Part shown: positions 13,108-24,000 of the stretch, in pieces
Layout of the letters: every line of letters begins with the position of its first letter
How positions within the stretch are numbered: position 1 is the first letter of the stretch
DNA from: Vicia villosa
Lineage: Eukaryota > Streptophyta > Magnoliopsida > Fabales > Fabaceae
DNA: 64,000 bases
Direction: 5' to 3'
Assembly: GCF_029867415.1 (NCBI RefSeq)
Contig: NW_026705399.1
Location: 310,001 to 374,000 of the forward strand
The notes under the pieces: generated by a model
Database searches by the model: none
What the model saw: the letters and a program-made list of their open reading frames with translations, nothing else
Told to the model about the DNA's origin: nothing
Made by a program: the position numbers and the translations under genes

Positions 13108-13350
13108 CAATCAATCAATCAAACTTTTTTGCCACAAGGCTGGCTAATCAATCAAATTTCTTTTTGCCACAAGGCTGGCTAATCAATCAAACCGTTTTGC
13201 CACCATACTGGCTGATTAATCAAAGTTTTTGTCACAAGGCTGACTTCATTGAAACTTTTGCCACGAGGCTGGCTGATTAATCAAAACTTTTTGTCACAAG
13301 GCTGACTTCATTGAAAGTTTTTTGCCACAAGGCTGGTTAAACAAACAAAA
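13108..13350 (+). repeat. GCCACAAGGCTGGCTAATCA tandem repeat in the Ogre LTR
   Basis: Seven or eight degenerate units of about 30 bases with the core TTTGCCACAAGGCTGGCTAA occur end to end, separated by AATCAATCAAA. Related CAAGGCTGA units occur near the 3' end of the internal region at 26000-26310. The same array is in the 3' LTR at about 40196-40438. Confidence 0.75.
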
Positions 13351-14029
13351 ACATCTTTATCATTCTAAGCGCCATAAGTGGCATGGCCCCGGGCTTATAA
13401 TGAAAAGATTTTCAAACAAAAATCAAACAGATGTATGTGATGATATAGATTAGATACATCTAGCATTTAGACGACATTTGTCTATTTTCCTTTGCTTCCA
13501 CTAGCATAAGTGGGAACTACGATTGCTCTGACTTTCTCAACATCCCTTTGAGAATACGTAGGCACAAGGTCGTATCCTTGGCGAGCAAAACTTCTCTCTC
13601 AAACCACTCAAACCTTAGCACCCTTAGACCCCGAGCTACAGATGCTCTGATTCCCTCTAAGGGATATGTATGCAGAGGATCGCGATGATCTTTGCGAGCA
13701 TAATCAAACAAACACCTTAGGTCCCACCTATTTCACAAGAACCTCTCAATAACATGGAATGAAAAACAAAGCAAAGAAACCTATAGAGTACTATAGATAC
13801 GTTGGGTGCTAATACCTTCCCTTCGTATAACCAACCCTCTTACCCAAGATCTCTCTCCCCACTTTTAGGTTATTGCAGCTTTTTTCCTTTTCCTCTTTTG
13901 GAAACAATAAAAAGTTTGGTCGGTACAAAAGAAAAATCATTTTTTTGAGCACTCGAGCCCAAAGAAGGCATCAGGTGTCTCATCCCACAAAAAGAGGAAC
14001 AAAACGATTTTTCGCCCGCGACAGAAAAA

Positions 14030-14048
14030 TGGCGACTTCACTGGGGAC
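14030..14048 (+). other. Primer binding site of Ogre
   Basis: TGGCGACTTCACTGGGGAC starts six bases after the LTR end. Ogre elements are known to use a tRNA-Arg primer with a site of this type. Confidence 0.85.
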
Positions 14049-14826
14049 CATCTTTTTATTGTTTCCAAAGGAAGGGTTAATTCTATTTGCTTTATTTTTC
14101 ATTTTTTGTTATATGTGTGGTTCTGGTTCTGTTACTTGCGTGGTTCTGTTACAAGTGATACATTATGGACAAATCCTAACCCGGATTAAGTACACATAAG
14201 AAATTAGGTGGAGGGTATAGTCATGTGCAGGCGCACGTGAGAATCCTTCCGCTCAGTGGAGGTTCCTTGTTTGTAATATATGTTTAGCGAGTTAATTGCG
14301 AAGACATTATTGCTTTCATTGAACTGTAGAAGCTGAGTTGGCTGTAGAACCCCAACCCATCCTGGCCTTATTAGGTTGTGGTGCAGAAACTATTCAGGTG
14401 AAGACTTGGATTAGTTGTCATGCGGAGAACCACACTCAGACGAGTTTTTCTTGAGAATATTGCTGGCTCATGAGTTTAATTGTGGAAAGCCGGTAATATC
14501 CGAAAGAAAAATGTAGACTCTGACGTATCAGTAGAACATGTTGTACAGGTGATTAACTAGAACTATCCCATGTTTGGTTCTCTGACCTCATGCTCGTGAC
14601 GCTGGACCTTTGAACCTGTGTGTACCATGTTTGTGTTACCATGTTTGTGTTGCCATGTTTACAGTACCATGTTTGCGTTACCATATTCGCTTTACCATGT
14701 TTGAATATGTGGCATCCATGCATTCATACATCCATAAAAAATAAAAAAAAAAATCTTTTTCCATAAAAACATGATTTTTTCCAAACAATTAGAGAATTTT
14801 CTTTGCAAACATTATAGGATTAGGTT
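14049..14826 (+). other. Untranslated leader of Ogre
   Basis: No significant coding sequence lies between the primer site and ORF1. Near its end (about 14621-14707) five or six copies of a 13-16 base unit TACCATGTTTGTGT follow one another. Each carries an ATG upstream of the ORF1 start, which would matter for scanning ribosomes. Confidence 0.6.
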
Positions 14827-16356
14827 ATGGAGTGGGTAAAAAGGCATACCAAGAAGTACGGTTTCAAAGAGCCTAATGTGGAAAGACTGAAAGAGTTAGC
14901 GTCTTTTGTACAAGATCCTTCTGATTTTAGGAAAAGCCATGGAAAGCTTTTGCCTATCTTGAACACTCATGTTGATGAGGGGCTTCTCAAAACTCTGGTT
15001 CAGTTTTATGATCCCGTCTACCGGTGTTTTACCTTTCCAGACTATCAGTTGGTACCAACCTTGGAAGAATATGCCAATCTTTTGGGTATTCCTGTGTCTG
15101 ACAAAATACCTTTCAATGGTTTGGAAGCCATTCCCAAGTCACCAGTCATTGCAACAGGTACCCACTTGAAGAAATCTGAAATAGAGAGTAATTGGACTAC
15201 CAAAGGAAACCTTCCAGGTTTGCCTTCACAGTTTCTAATAAAGAGAGCCTTTGATTTCATCGAGACTGGTAGCATGATAGCTTTTGAAGCTGTACTAGCC
15301 TTGCTCATCTATGGGTTGGTTCTGTTTCCCAATATCGACGACTTTGTTGATATCAATGCCATAAAGGTCTTTTTGAATGGAAATCCCGTTCCGACTCTGC
15401 TTGGTGACATGTATTTCTCTGTCCATCATAGGAATCACCAAGGTGGTGGAATTATTGTATGTTGTGCACCTCTTTTATTCAAATGGATTGTTTCACACTT
15501 ACCTAAGTCTCCCATTTTCACGGAAAACCGAGAAGGTTTACGTTGGTCTCAAAGACTTATGTCTCTTACTAATAATGATATTCAGTGGTATACCTTGGCT
15601 CGCTGCGGTACAGAAACCATTGAAAGTTGTGGAGAATTCGCCAACGTACCCCTCATTGGTACACAAGGAGGAATTAACTACAATCCGGTCCTAGCCCGAC
15701 GACAATTCGGGTATGCAAATTCAACTAAACCCATTGGCCCTACAGTGGAAAGCTACTTCTATCAGGAAGGAAATGATCCTCAAGGGTTGAAAACAAAAAT
15801 GGTGAAAGCCTGGTACGACATCCGATGGAAAGAAAAAGGTGAGATAAAGAACTGTATCGCTACGAACGCCTATACCTGTTGGGTGAAGAAAAGAGCAAAG
15901 GAGTTTCAAATGCCTTATGATTATGAAAAACCCATGTTCCCTGTGGTACCTCAACGACCCAACATTCCCGCTATGGAGGAATACCAAGACACTTTGACCA
16001 AGATGAGGATAGAAAAAGACGCTTGGAAAGAAAAGTTTCGAAGAACTGATGTGGAAAATAGAAAGTTGAAGAAACAAGTGAAAGAACATGAAGAAACTCT
16101 CTATTATCAGGATGGATGGCTCATGAACAAAGATGAGAAGATCCGTCGGAAAGATGCCGCAATCAGAAGATACATCAAAGAAAGCAAGAAAAATCTTGAA
16201 GCCTCGACAAGCAACGCTCCGATGCCTGACAATTGGAAGAATGTTGTTGACAAGCTGAGAGCTGAAAAGGCCGAGTTGAAAGCTTACTATGGGAAAGAAA
16301 TCATGAAGCTCAAGCTGCATAATGCATTTGGTTCTTCGTCTGATGAAGATGTTTAG
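14827..16356 (+). CDS. Ogre ORF1 protein, function unknown
   Basis: A 509-residue ORF lies upstream of gag, a position and length characteristic of Ogre ORF1. Residues 1-380 form a globular region, with a YRCFTFPDYQLVPTLEEY stretch around residues 64-81, that resembles plant retroelement proteins of the DUF7745/plant-mobile-like type. Residues 385-500 are highly charged, rich in K, E and R with heptad-like spacing, and likely form a coiled coil. I see no enzymatic motif, zinc knuckle, signal peptide or membrane segment. The frame is uninterrupted, so it is probably under selection in the family. Its role is unknown; it has been reported as an extra ORF of Ogre without assigned function. The start is the first in-frame ATG after the ATG-containing leader repeats. 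Confidence 0.85.
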   Translation: MEWVKRHTKKYGFKEPNVERLKELASFVQDPSDFRKSHGKLLPILNTHVDEGLLKTLVQFYDPVYRCFTFPDYQLVPTLEEYANLLGIPVSDKIPFNGLEAIPKSPVIATGTHLKKSEIESNWTTKGNLPGLPSQFLIKRAFDFIETGSMIAFEAVLALLIYGLVLFPNIDDFVDINAIKVFLNGNPVPTLLGDMYFSVHHRNHQGGGIIVCCAPLLFKWIVSHLPKSPIFTENREGLRWSQRLMSLTNNDIQWYTLARCGTETIESCGEFANVPLIGTQGGINYNPVLARRQFGYANSTKPIGPTVESYFYQEGNDPQGLKTKMVKAWYDIRWKEKGEIKNCIATNAYTCWVKKRAKEFQMPYDYEKPMFPVVPQRPNIPAMEEYQDTLTKMRIEKDAWKEKFRRTDVENRKLKKQVKEHEETLYYQDGWLMNKDEKIRRKDAAIRRYIKESKKNLEASTSNAPMPDNWKNVVDKLRAEKAELKAYYGKEIMKLKLHNAFGSSSDEDV

Positions 16357-16666
16357 GATTTGTTTAGATTTTCATGTATCATTTGCTTCTGTAAGGAGCT
16401 ATGCTCCAATGTTGTAACATTTCCCATTATTTCAATAAAAGAATTGTTTGTGTTCAAATGTTTGCAAGGAAATAATCTTTAAAATAATTGGAAAAAATCA
16501 TAAATTTCTTTTTGCATACATCAGTCTGCATATCGAGTCTGTTGTATAGAGTCTTATCTTTTGGATCTTTCTCCAATAGATCGTCAAGCTGTCGCGTCTC
16601 AAAGTTTCTCGACCGCGCTCGCAATCAGATCACAGATACAATACTCGTTCGAGTAGAAGAAGAGTA
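16357..16666 (+). other. Spacer between ORF1 and gag, with a poly(A)-like signal
   Basis: This non-coding spacer holds a perfect 5-bp hairpin GGAGC-TAT-GCTCC (16396-16408), followed by TTCCCATTATTTCAATAAAAG with AATAAA at about 16434. It looks like a plant 3' end region and could allow a separate ORF1 transcript. Nothing else is evident. Confidence 0.45.
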
Positions 16667-19600
16667 ATGGAACACTCTGAACAAGAGAATATTGAGCTCC
16701 GTGGTACAGTGACCACCCTTCAGGAAAAGTTGGAAAGTCTCACTACTCTGGTTGACTCCTTGATGGCCGCACAGAATCAGCCTCCGCCACCCAACAGTCA
16801 AGCAACAGTGACATCTGAGGTCACTACTCCAGTTTCTACAGTTGCGTTCGGTATTCCATCTTTCTCCATGCCAGAAGGTTGGGGCCCGCCTTTCAGCTTT
16901 GGTACAGGTTTCCGCCATAATTTCTCTGGGGTTCAAACAGCTACAACTGAAGCACCTGCTGCACAAGGTTCGGCATTTATTCCGCATTCAGGGGTAACTT
17001 TTTCTCAAATCACTATGGCACTTTCTCAACCCACTATGACAGTTCCGACCCCTACGGTTCACACTGTTCCTTATGATGGCAATGAGATTTATCATGATCA
17101 AGGAGATAGCACAAATCCGCGTAATCTTGTGGGAGATCTCCAAGAGCAGTTTAACAAGATGCAGTTGGAAGTCAAAGCTATTCGTGGCAAAGATTTGTTT
17201 GGAAAGAATGCCCAGGAGCTATGTTTGGTTCCCAGTGTACAAATACCGGCTAAGTTCAAGGTCCCAGACTTTGAGAAGTACAAAGGTAGTTCTTGTCCAC
17301 AAAGTCATCTCGTGATGTATGCCAGAAAAATGTCTACTTATGCAGATAATCATCAGTTGCTTATCCATTACTTCCAAGACAGTTTAACTGGTGCCGCACT
17401 GAAGTGGTACACAGGCTTGGATAGCACTAATATTCGAACATTCAATGACCTAGGTGAGGCCTTTGTCCGACAATACAAGTATAACTCGGATATGGCTCCA
17501 GACAGAGATCAGCTTCGATCCATGGCTCAGAAAGATCATGAAGCTTTCAAAGAATATGCCCAACGATGGAGAGAAACTGCTGCTCAGATTAATCCACCGT
17601 TAAAAGAGAAAGAGATGACAAAGATCTTCTTGAATACTCTCAGTCCGTTTTATTATGAACGCATGATTGCTAGTGCTCCAAGTGATTTCACCGAAATGGT
17701 AAACATGGGGATGCGTCTAGAAGAAGGAGTCCGAACCGGACGTCTGACTAAAGAAGGTGGATCTTCAAGCGGAACCAAAAAGTTCGGAAGTGGTTTCCAA
17801 AAGAAGAAGGAACAAAGTGTTGACATGGTGTCCCAAGGAAAGTCAAGAGGGAACGTCAATCGTCGACGACAGGTTGCTGCTATCACACCAGTCGTTAACA
17901 CAACACCAAATCCGGGATTTACTCCGCAGTTTCAACAACAACAGCCTCAACAACAGGCTCAGCAGTTCAACAATAATCAGAGTCGTGTGCAAAGAGCTCC
18001 ACAGTTCGATCCGATTCCAATGACCTACACAGAGTTGTACCCTGCTTTGATTGAAAAAGGTCTCGTTCAAACTAGAGCACCACCACCAGTACCCGAGAAA
18101 CTCCCATGGTGGTACAAAGCTGAGGTCTCATGCCCTTATCATCAAGGAGCACCTGGCCATGATCTTGAGCATTGCATAGCTTTGAAATATGAAGTTCAGA
18201 GGTTGGTTAGATCTAATCTCCTCTCATTCAGAAATTTGAATCCAAATGTGCAAGCAAATCCGCTGCCCAATCATGGAGGGCATGTTATAAACATGGTGTA
18301 CGGATGTCCTGGTCCATACCGAGTCTATAATATCAATTTCTCAAGAGCCGATTTGGTACAAATGCACGCCACTCTCTGTCGAGGGCAGAATTTTCGCCAG
18401 CATCAATATGGTTCCTGTAGCATATGTTGTGTAGATCCTCACGGATGTTCAATTGTGAGAAGAGATCTCCAAGTTTTGCTAGACAATGGTACTATTCAGA
18501 TCTACAGAAATAGGGATGAAAATGAAGTTAACATGATAGGATGTTATCCGCATGAGCTTTTAGTCTCAGATATCAACTCGGAAATGCCTAAAGTTAACGT
18601 CATCATTCCTCATTTCAATATGCCCGAGCGCATAGAAGTTACCTACAACAAGCCAAGGGTTCCTGTTACTCCTTTGATCATCTGTCTACCTGGACCTGTT
18701 CCTTATGACTCTGACAAGGCGGTTCCATACAACTACAATGCAACAATGATAAAGAATGGACAAGAAGTTCCTTTACCAACTCTCTCATCTGTCGTAAACA
18801 TCGCTGATGTGAGTCGAGTAACAAGAAGTGGACGTGTGTATACTCCACTACCTCCAAAGCAGCCTGTTGTTCCTGCAACCGGACAAAATCCTATCAATAC
18901 ACCAGTAGGGAATCCTGTGGAAACTCCTGTCAGTAATACAAACACTGATGTTGGTCAATCCAGTGGAACCAATGTCAATCCTGATTTTGATGAAATTTTG
19001 AAGCTTATCAAAAGAAGTGAATATAAAATTGTGGATCAGCTTATGCAGACTCCTTCAAAGATCTCAATACTTTCATTACTTTTAAACTCTGAAGCCCACA
19101 GGGAAGCCCTGATGAGAGTATTAGATCAAGCTTTTGTGGATCATCATGTGACTGTTGATCACTTTGATGGGATAATAGCTAACATAACAGCTTGCAACAA
19201 TTTAAGCTTCTGTGATGAAGAACTCCCCGAGGAGGGTAAAAATCACAATCTTGCTTTGCACATTTCTATGAACTGTCAGTTAGACTCTTTGTCCAATGTG
19301 TTGGTAGACACCGGATCTTCCTTGAATGTGATGCCAAAGACGACTCTTGCTCGCTTGTCTTACCAAGGAATGCCTATGAAGTTCAGTGGTGTAGTTGTCA
19401 AAGCATTTGATGGATCGCGAAAATCTGTTATCGGCGAAGTCAACCTTCCCATGACAATTGGTCCACATACATTTCAAATCACCTTCCAGGTCATGGACAT
19501 TCAAGCTGCTTATAGCTGTCTGTTAGGACGAACATGGATCCATGAAGCAGGGGCAGTGACTTCTACGCTCCATCAAAAGTTAAAATTTGTAACAAATGGA

Positions 19601-20695
19601 AAATTGGTAACGATAAGTGGAGAACAAGCCTTGATGGTGAGCCATTTGTCCAATTTCTCTTGCATAAGTGCCGATGATGTGGAAGGAACTCAGTTCCAAG
19701 GTCTCTCTTTAGAAGACGAATCTTCCAAAAAGAAAGCATCAATCTCTTCTTACAAAGAGGCAGTAAAAGTAGTGAAAGATGGAACTACCACTGGCTGGGG
19801 GCAAGTTGTGATCCCGACCAAGAATGAAACTAGAGCAGGTCTCGGATGTTCACCAACATTCTCAAACTGCACCAAGAAGGATGAAACCCTTCGTCCGATC
19901 AAAGAAACATTCATTAGTGGAGGATTCCTTAACCCAATTCCTCAAGAGGTTAATGTCCTTATCAAAGAATGCATCGAAGAAGATCTACCTGATCCTGAAG
20001 AAGAATGGAAATGTTATCTCAATGACTCGGGATACATATCTCAGGAAGAACCATATCCTCCTTCAGAGAAAATAAGTGCTAAAGAAATTCCGCCTATTCC
20101 TGCAGAGGTTTGGGACACCTTGGGGCAACCAAGTGGTAAATTTGATTATATGGTGAAATACACTGCACCTGAAAGTTCAAAGATTGCGATTGAAGATATC
20201 CAACCAACTGGATGGGGAGATCCCTTTGGATATAACAGTCAACCAAAAGAGGCTTATCAGCCCTGTCAATTTTCTCAGCAGCCTGAAATTACTGAAGATT
20301 TCAGCTTCAACGCACCTGCCAAGGTTTATAATCCTGAAGGTGGTTATTATCACATAAATGCCATTTTTGAAGATGAGGGGGAAGATGGTCCCGCAGTTGA
20401 CTCGGAAAGTGTCGCTGATAATGAGTCTCTTCATCCTGAAGACTGGGAAATACATCCTGAAAATTCTGAGGATTGTGACTCATCGTATGCTCTTCAAGAA
20501 GTAGAAGAAGACCGTTTCAACTCTACAAAGAACAAGGTTGACAAACCAGGACCTTCAAATCCTGCTCGACCAGCGGTCAATGTCAATACTGAAGACAATT
20601 CTGGGGATAATTTTCCTGAATACATAATACACAGAGGAGTTCGTTGCTACTGGAAGGCTGTCGACGTTCCGAATGTTGTTCGCCGCTCAAAGTAA
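16667..20695 (+). CDS. gag-pro: Ogre gag-protease polyprotein
   Basis: The 1342-residue ORF encodes capsid/nucleocapsid and an aspartic protease. Residues 1-40 form a likely coiled coil. Residues about 210-365 match the retrotransposon gag domain (HYFQDSLTGAALKWY, then RWRETAAQI). A Q-rich linker at about 420-445 is followed by a variant zinc knuckle, CPYHQGAPGHDLEHC, at about 489-503. The protease has its catalytic DTGSS at residue 881 and an LLGRTWIHEAGA-like flap and tail region near 950. The last 300 residues are acidic and P-rich. The stop at 20693 probably lies within or at the edge of an intron that would join this frame to pol. The frame is intact, so the copy may be functional. Confidence 0.92.
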   Translation: MEHSEQENIELRGTVTTLQEKLESLTTLVDSLMAAQNQPPPPNSQATVTSEVTTPVSTVAFGIPSFSMPEGWGPPFSFGTGFRHNFSGVQTATTEAPAAQGSAFIPHSGVTFSQITMALSQPTMTVPTPTVHTVPYDGNEIYHDQGDSTNPRNLVGDLQEQFNKMQLEVKAIRGKDLFGKNAQELCLVPSVQIPAKFKVPDFEKYKGSSCPQSHLVMYARKMSTYADNHQLLIHYFQDSLTGAALKWYTGLDSTNIRTFNDLGEAFVRQYKYNSDMAPDRDQLRSMAQKDHEAFKEYAQRWRETAAQINPPLKEKEMTKIFLNTLSPFYYERMIASAPSDFTEMVNMGMRLEEGVRTGRLTKEGGSSSGTKKFGSGFQKKKEQSVDMVSQGKSRGNVNRRRQVAAITPVVNTTPNPGFTPQFQQQQPQQQAQQFNNNQSRVQRAPQFDPIPMTYTELYPALIEKGLVQTRAPPPVPEKLPWWYKAEVSCPYHQGAPGHDLEHCIALKYEVQRLVRSNLLSFRNLNPNVQANPLPNHGGHVINMVYGCPGPYRVYNINFSRADLVQMHATLCRGQNFRQHQYGSCSICCVDPHGCSIVRRDLQVLLDNGTIQIYRNRDENEVNMIGCYPHELLVSDINSEMPKVNVIIPHFNMPERIEVTYNKPRVPVTPLIICLPGPVPYDSDKAVPYNYNATMIKNGQEVPLPTLSSVVNIADVSRVTRSGRVYTPLPPKQPVVPATGQNPINTPVGNPVETPVSNTNTDVGQSSGTNVNPDFDEILKLIKRSEYKIVDQLMQTPSKISILSLLLNSEAHREALMRVLDQAFVDHHVTVDHFDGIIANITACNNLSFCDEELPEEGKNHNLALHISMNCQLDSLSNVLVDTGSSLNVMPKTTLARLSYQGMPMKFSGVVVKAFDGSRKSVIGEVNLPMTIGPHTFQITFQVMDIQAAYSCLLGRTWIHEAGAVTSTLHQKLKFVTNGKLVTISGEQALMVSHLSNFSCISADDVEGTQFQGLSLEDESSKKKASISSYKEAVKVVKDGTTTGWGQVVIPTKNETRAGLGCSPTFSNCTKKDETLRPIKETFISGGFLNPIPQEVNVLIKECIEEDLPDPEEEWKCYLNDSGYISQEEPYPPSEKISAKEIPPIPAEVWDTLGQPSGKFDYMVKYTAPESSKIAIEDIQPTGWGDPFGYNSQPKEAYQPCQFSQQPEITEDFSFNAPAKVYNPEGGYYHINAIFEDEGEDGPAVDSESVADNESLHPEDWEIHPENSEDCDSSYALQEVEEDRFNSTKNKVDKPGPSNPARPAVNVNTEDNSGDNFPEYIIHRGVRCYWKAVDVPNVVRRSK

Positions 20696-21046
20696 TCACC
20701 TCGCTGTTATTTTGACCTCCTGCCTTGCCCAAAGCAGAGAGATGTTTTATAGGGCTTTGCTTTTAAATGTTCCGCCCAAATAACTTTGTGTATAGGGCTT
20801 TGTTTTAAAAGTTTCCCTCTTTGTCCTGCCCAAGACAAATGAGTTTGTGTTTAGGGCTTTGTTTCAAAAATGAATCATAAATAAAGTGTCATTTTGAATT
20901 CCCTACATTATATGTTTTATTTTTGCTTTTTTCTGGAAATGGTAATCCTAAAAAACCCAAATAAAAAAAAAACTTTTTCAAAAAAAAATCTGCATACACT
21001 CTTGCATTCATAAATTTTCTGAAATAAATATAAATCACATGTGCAG
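20692..21046 (+). other. Predicted Ogre intron between protease and reverse transcriptase
   Basis: A donor-like GTAATC at 20692 overlaps the gag-pro stop codon, and a TGTGCAG acceptor ends at 21046. Removal of these 355 bases would eliminate the stop and leave the upstream and downstream frames in phase. A T-rich tract precedes the acceptor. Introns at this position are known for Ogre. The interval also carries three GCCCAA...TAGGGCTTTG units at about 20729, 20774 and 20828, each able to form a GCCC/GGGC hairpin. The exact splice sites are inferred. Confidence 0.65.
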
Positions 21047-24000
21047 ATTTACTATTGATAAACCCATTGAATGCAATAACCCTATGCCCTCTCCCAACTT
21101 TGAGTTTCCTGTGTTCAAAGCTGAAGAAGAGGAAGAAGAGGAGATCCCGGACGAGATATCTCGATTACTTAAGCACGAGGAAAGAGCCATTCTGCCTCAC
21201 AGAGCGCCTTTAGAAAAGATCAACTTGGGTTCTGAAGAAGACAAAAAAGAAGTGACCATTGGATCGCTGCTTGATAATGATATCAAGAGTAAGTTGACAG
21301 ACCTTCTCAAAGAATATGTTGACGTGTTTGCCTGGTCCTACCAAGACATGCCTGGGTTGGATACCAATATTGTTCAGCATTACTTGCCATTGAAGCCAGA
21401 ATGTCCGCCAGTTAAGCAGAAATTACGAAGGACTCACCCTGATATGGCTAACAAGATCAAAGTGGAAGTTCAAAAACAGCTCGACGCAGGTTTTCTTGTC
21501 ACCTCGGAGTATCCTCAATGGTTGGCCAACATAGTGCCAGTTCCGAAGAAAGATGGCAAAGTCCGAATGTGTGTTGACTACCGTGACTTGAACAAGGCCA
21601 CTCCAAAAGATGACTTTCCATTACCGCATATCGACATGCTGTTTGATAACACCGCTAAGTTCAACGTCTTTTCCTTCATGGACGGGTTCTCCGGTTATAA
21701 TCATATCAAGATGGCTCCTGAAGACATGGAGAAGACATCTTTCATCACCCCATGGGGTACTTTTTGCTACAAAGTGATGCCGTTTGGATTAAAGAATGCC
21801 GGCGCAACTTACCAAAGGGCAATGACTACTCTCTTTCATGACATGATGCATAAAGAAATTGAAGTTTATGTGGACGACATGATAGCCAAGTCCAGCACAG
21901 AAGAAGAACATATTGAATACCTTTTGAAGTTGTTTCAACGACTAAGGAAATATCAGCTTCGCTTGAATCCTAACAAATGTACTTTTGGGGTTAGATCTGG
22001 AAAACTCTTGGGTTTCATTGTCAGCCAAAGAGGTATTGAAGTAGATCCCGACAAAGTCAGAGCTATTCAAGAGATGCCTGCACCAAAAACTGAAAAGCAA
22101 GTAAGAGGATTTCTCGGACGATTGAACTATATCTCCAGATTTATCTCTCAGATGACTGCTACTTGTGGGCCAATTTTCAAGCTTCTCCGCAAAGATCAAG
22201 GGGTTGTATGGACTGAAGATTGCCAGAAAGCGTTCGACAGTATCAAAGAGTACCTGTTAGAACCACCGATATTGATTCCTCCGGTTGAAGGGAGACCATT
22301 AATCATGTACCTTACTGTGTTGGAAGAATCCATGGGTTGTATGCTTGGACAGCAAGATGAAACCGGTAAGAAGGAGCATGCCATCTATTACTTGAGTAAG
22401 AAATTCACAGACTGTGAGTCTCGTTACTCCATGCTCGAAAAAACATGTTGTGCTTTGGCTTGGGCTTCAAAACGTCTCCGCCAATACATGATCAACAATA
22501 CTACTTGGTTAATCTCCAAAATGGATCCGATCAAGTATGTCTTTGAAAAGCCTGCCTTAACAGGAAGGATTGCCCGATGGCAAATGCTGTTATCCGAATA
22601 TGACATTGAGTACCGTGCTCAAAAAGCGGTCAAAGGAAGCATTCTCGCCGATCACTTGGCGCATCAACCAATTAATGAATATCAATCTCTCAAGTTTGAC
22701 TTTCCTGATGAAGATGTCTTGTACTTGAAAATGAAAGATTGTGACGAACCGTTACCAGAAGAAGGTCCTGAGCCCGGATCAAGATGGGGCCTAATTTTTG
22801 ATGGAGCAGTAAACGCTTTTGGCAATGGAATTGGGGCAATCATCATCACTCCCAAGGGTACTCATATCCCGTTCTCTGCCAGATTGCTATTTGATTGTAC
22901 CAACAACATCGCAGAATATGAAGCTTGTATCATGGGTCTCGAAGAAGCAATTGACTTAAGGATCAAGATCCTCGACATATATGGAGATTCAGCCCTCGTG
23001 ATCAACCAAATCAAAGACAAATGGGAAACTTACCACCCTGGCTTGATCCCCTACAGAGATTATGCAAGACGTCTGTTGACTTTCTTCAACAAGGTGGAAT
23101 TGCATCATATACCTCGAGATCAGAATCGAATGGCAGATGCCTTGGCTACTCTATCTTCCATGTTCAAAGTCAATCATTGGAATGATATTCCTACAGTCAG
23201 AATTACGCGCCTTGAAAGGCCTGCCTATATATTTGCAACTGAAGCAGTCATCGATGATAAACCGTGGTTCCACGACATCAAACGCTTCCTTCAAACTCAA
23301 GAGTACCCGCTTGGAGCATCAAACAAAGATAAGAAAACTCTAAGGAGACTTTCTGGCAGTTTCTTCCTGAACGGAGATGTGCTATACAAAAGAAACTTCG
23401 ACATGGTTTTGCTCAGATGCGTGGACAGACACGAAGCAGACATGTTAATGCATGAAGTGCATGAAGGGTCCTTTGGAACTCATTCAAATGGGCATGCAAT
23501 GTCCAAAAAGATCTTAAGAGCAGGATACTATTGGTTGACAATGGAATCTGACTGTTATAAACACGTGAAGAGATGTCACAAGTGCCAGATCTACGCAGAT
23601 AAGATCCATGTGCCACCGACTCTACTCAACGTTGTCTCATCTCCGTGGCCTTTTTCCATGTGGGGTATTGACATGATTGGAATGATCGAGCCGAAAGCTT
23701 CAAACGGTCATCGTTTCATCTTGGTAGCAATTGATTACTTCACCAAATGGGTCGAAGCAGCATCTTATGCCAATGTTACAAGACAAGTGGTTGTGAGGTT
23801 CATCAAGAATAACATCATTTGCCGATATGGTGTTCCCAGCAAGATCATTACTGACAATGGTTCGAACTTGAATAACAAAATGATGAAAGAATTATGTGAG
23901 GAATTCAAGATTGAGCATCATAACTCTTCTCCTTACAGACCAAAAATGAACGGTGCCGTTGAAGCCGCCAACAAGAACATTAAGAAGATCGTCCAGAAAA

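Larger units (their letters stand above)
8477..14023 (+). mobile_element. 5' LTR of Ogre
   Basis: It starts TGTCATACCCCAATTTTTG and ends TTTTCGCCCGCGACA, with TG...CA termini. The same sequence recurs at 26613-29471 plus 38423-41111. Short open frames inside it are present in both copies but show no recognisable protein and are not called as genes. The U3 part (to about 10.1 kb) is rich in TTCAAGAATT-like motifs. The part after the TATA box is unusually long, about 3.9 kb, and carries several tandem repeats. Confidence 0.93.

Noticed and set aside
13108..13350. Possible CRISPR-like array
   Set aside because: Repeats are degenerate, spacers are themselves repetitive (AATCAATCAAA) and the context is a plant retrotransposon LTR.
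15721..16320. 199-codon minus-strand frame opposite Ogre ORF1
   Set aside because: It is the antisense shadow of a purine-rich coiled-coil coding region and has no recognisable domain.
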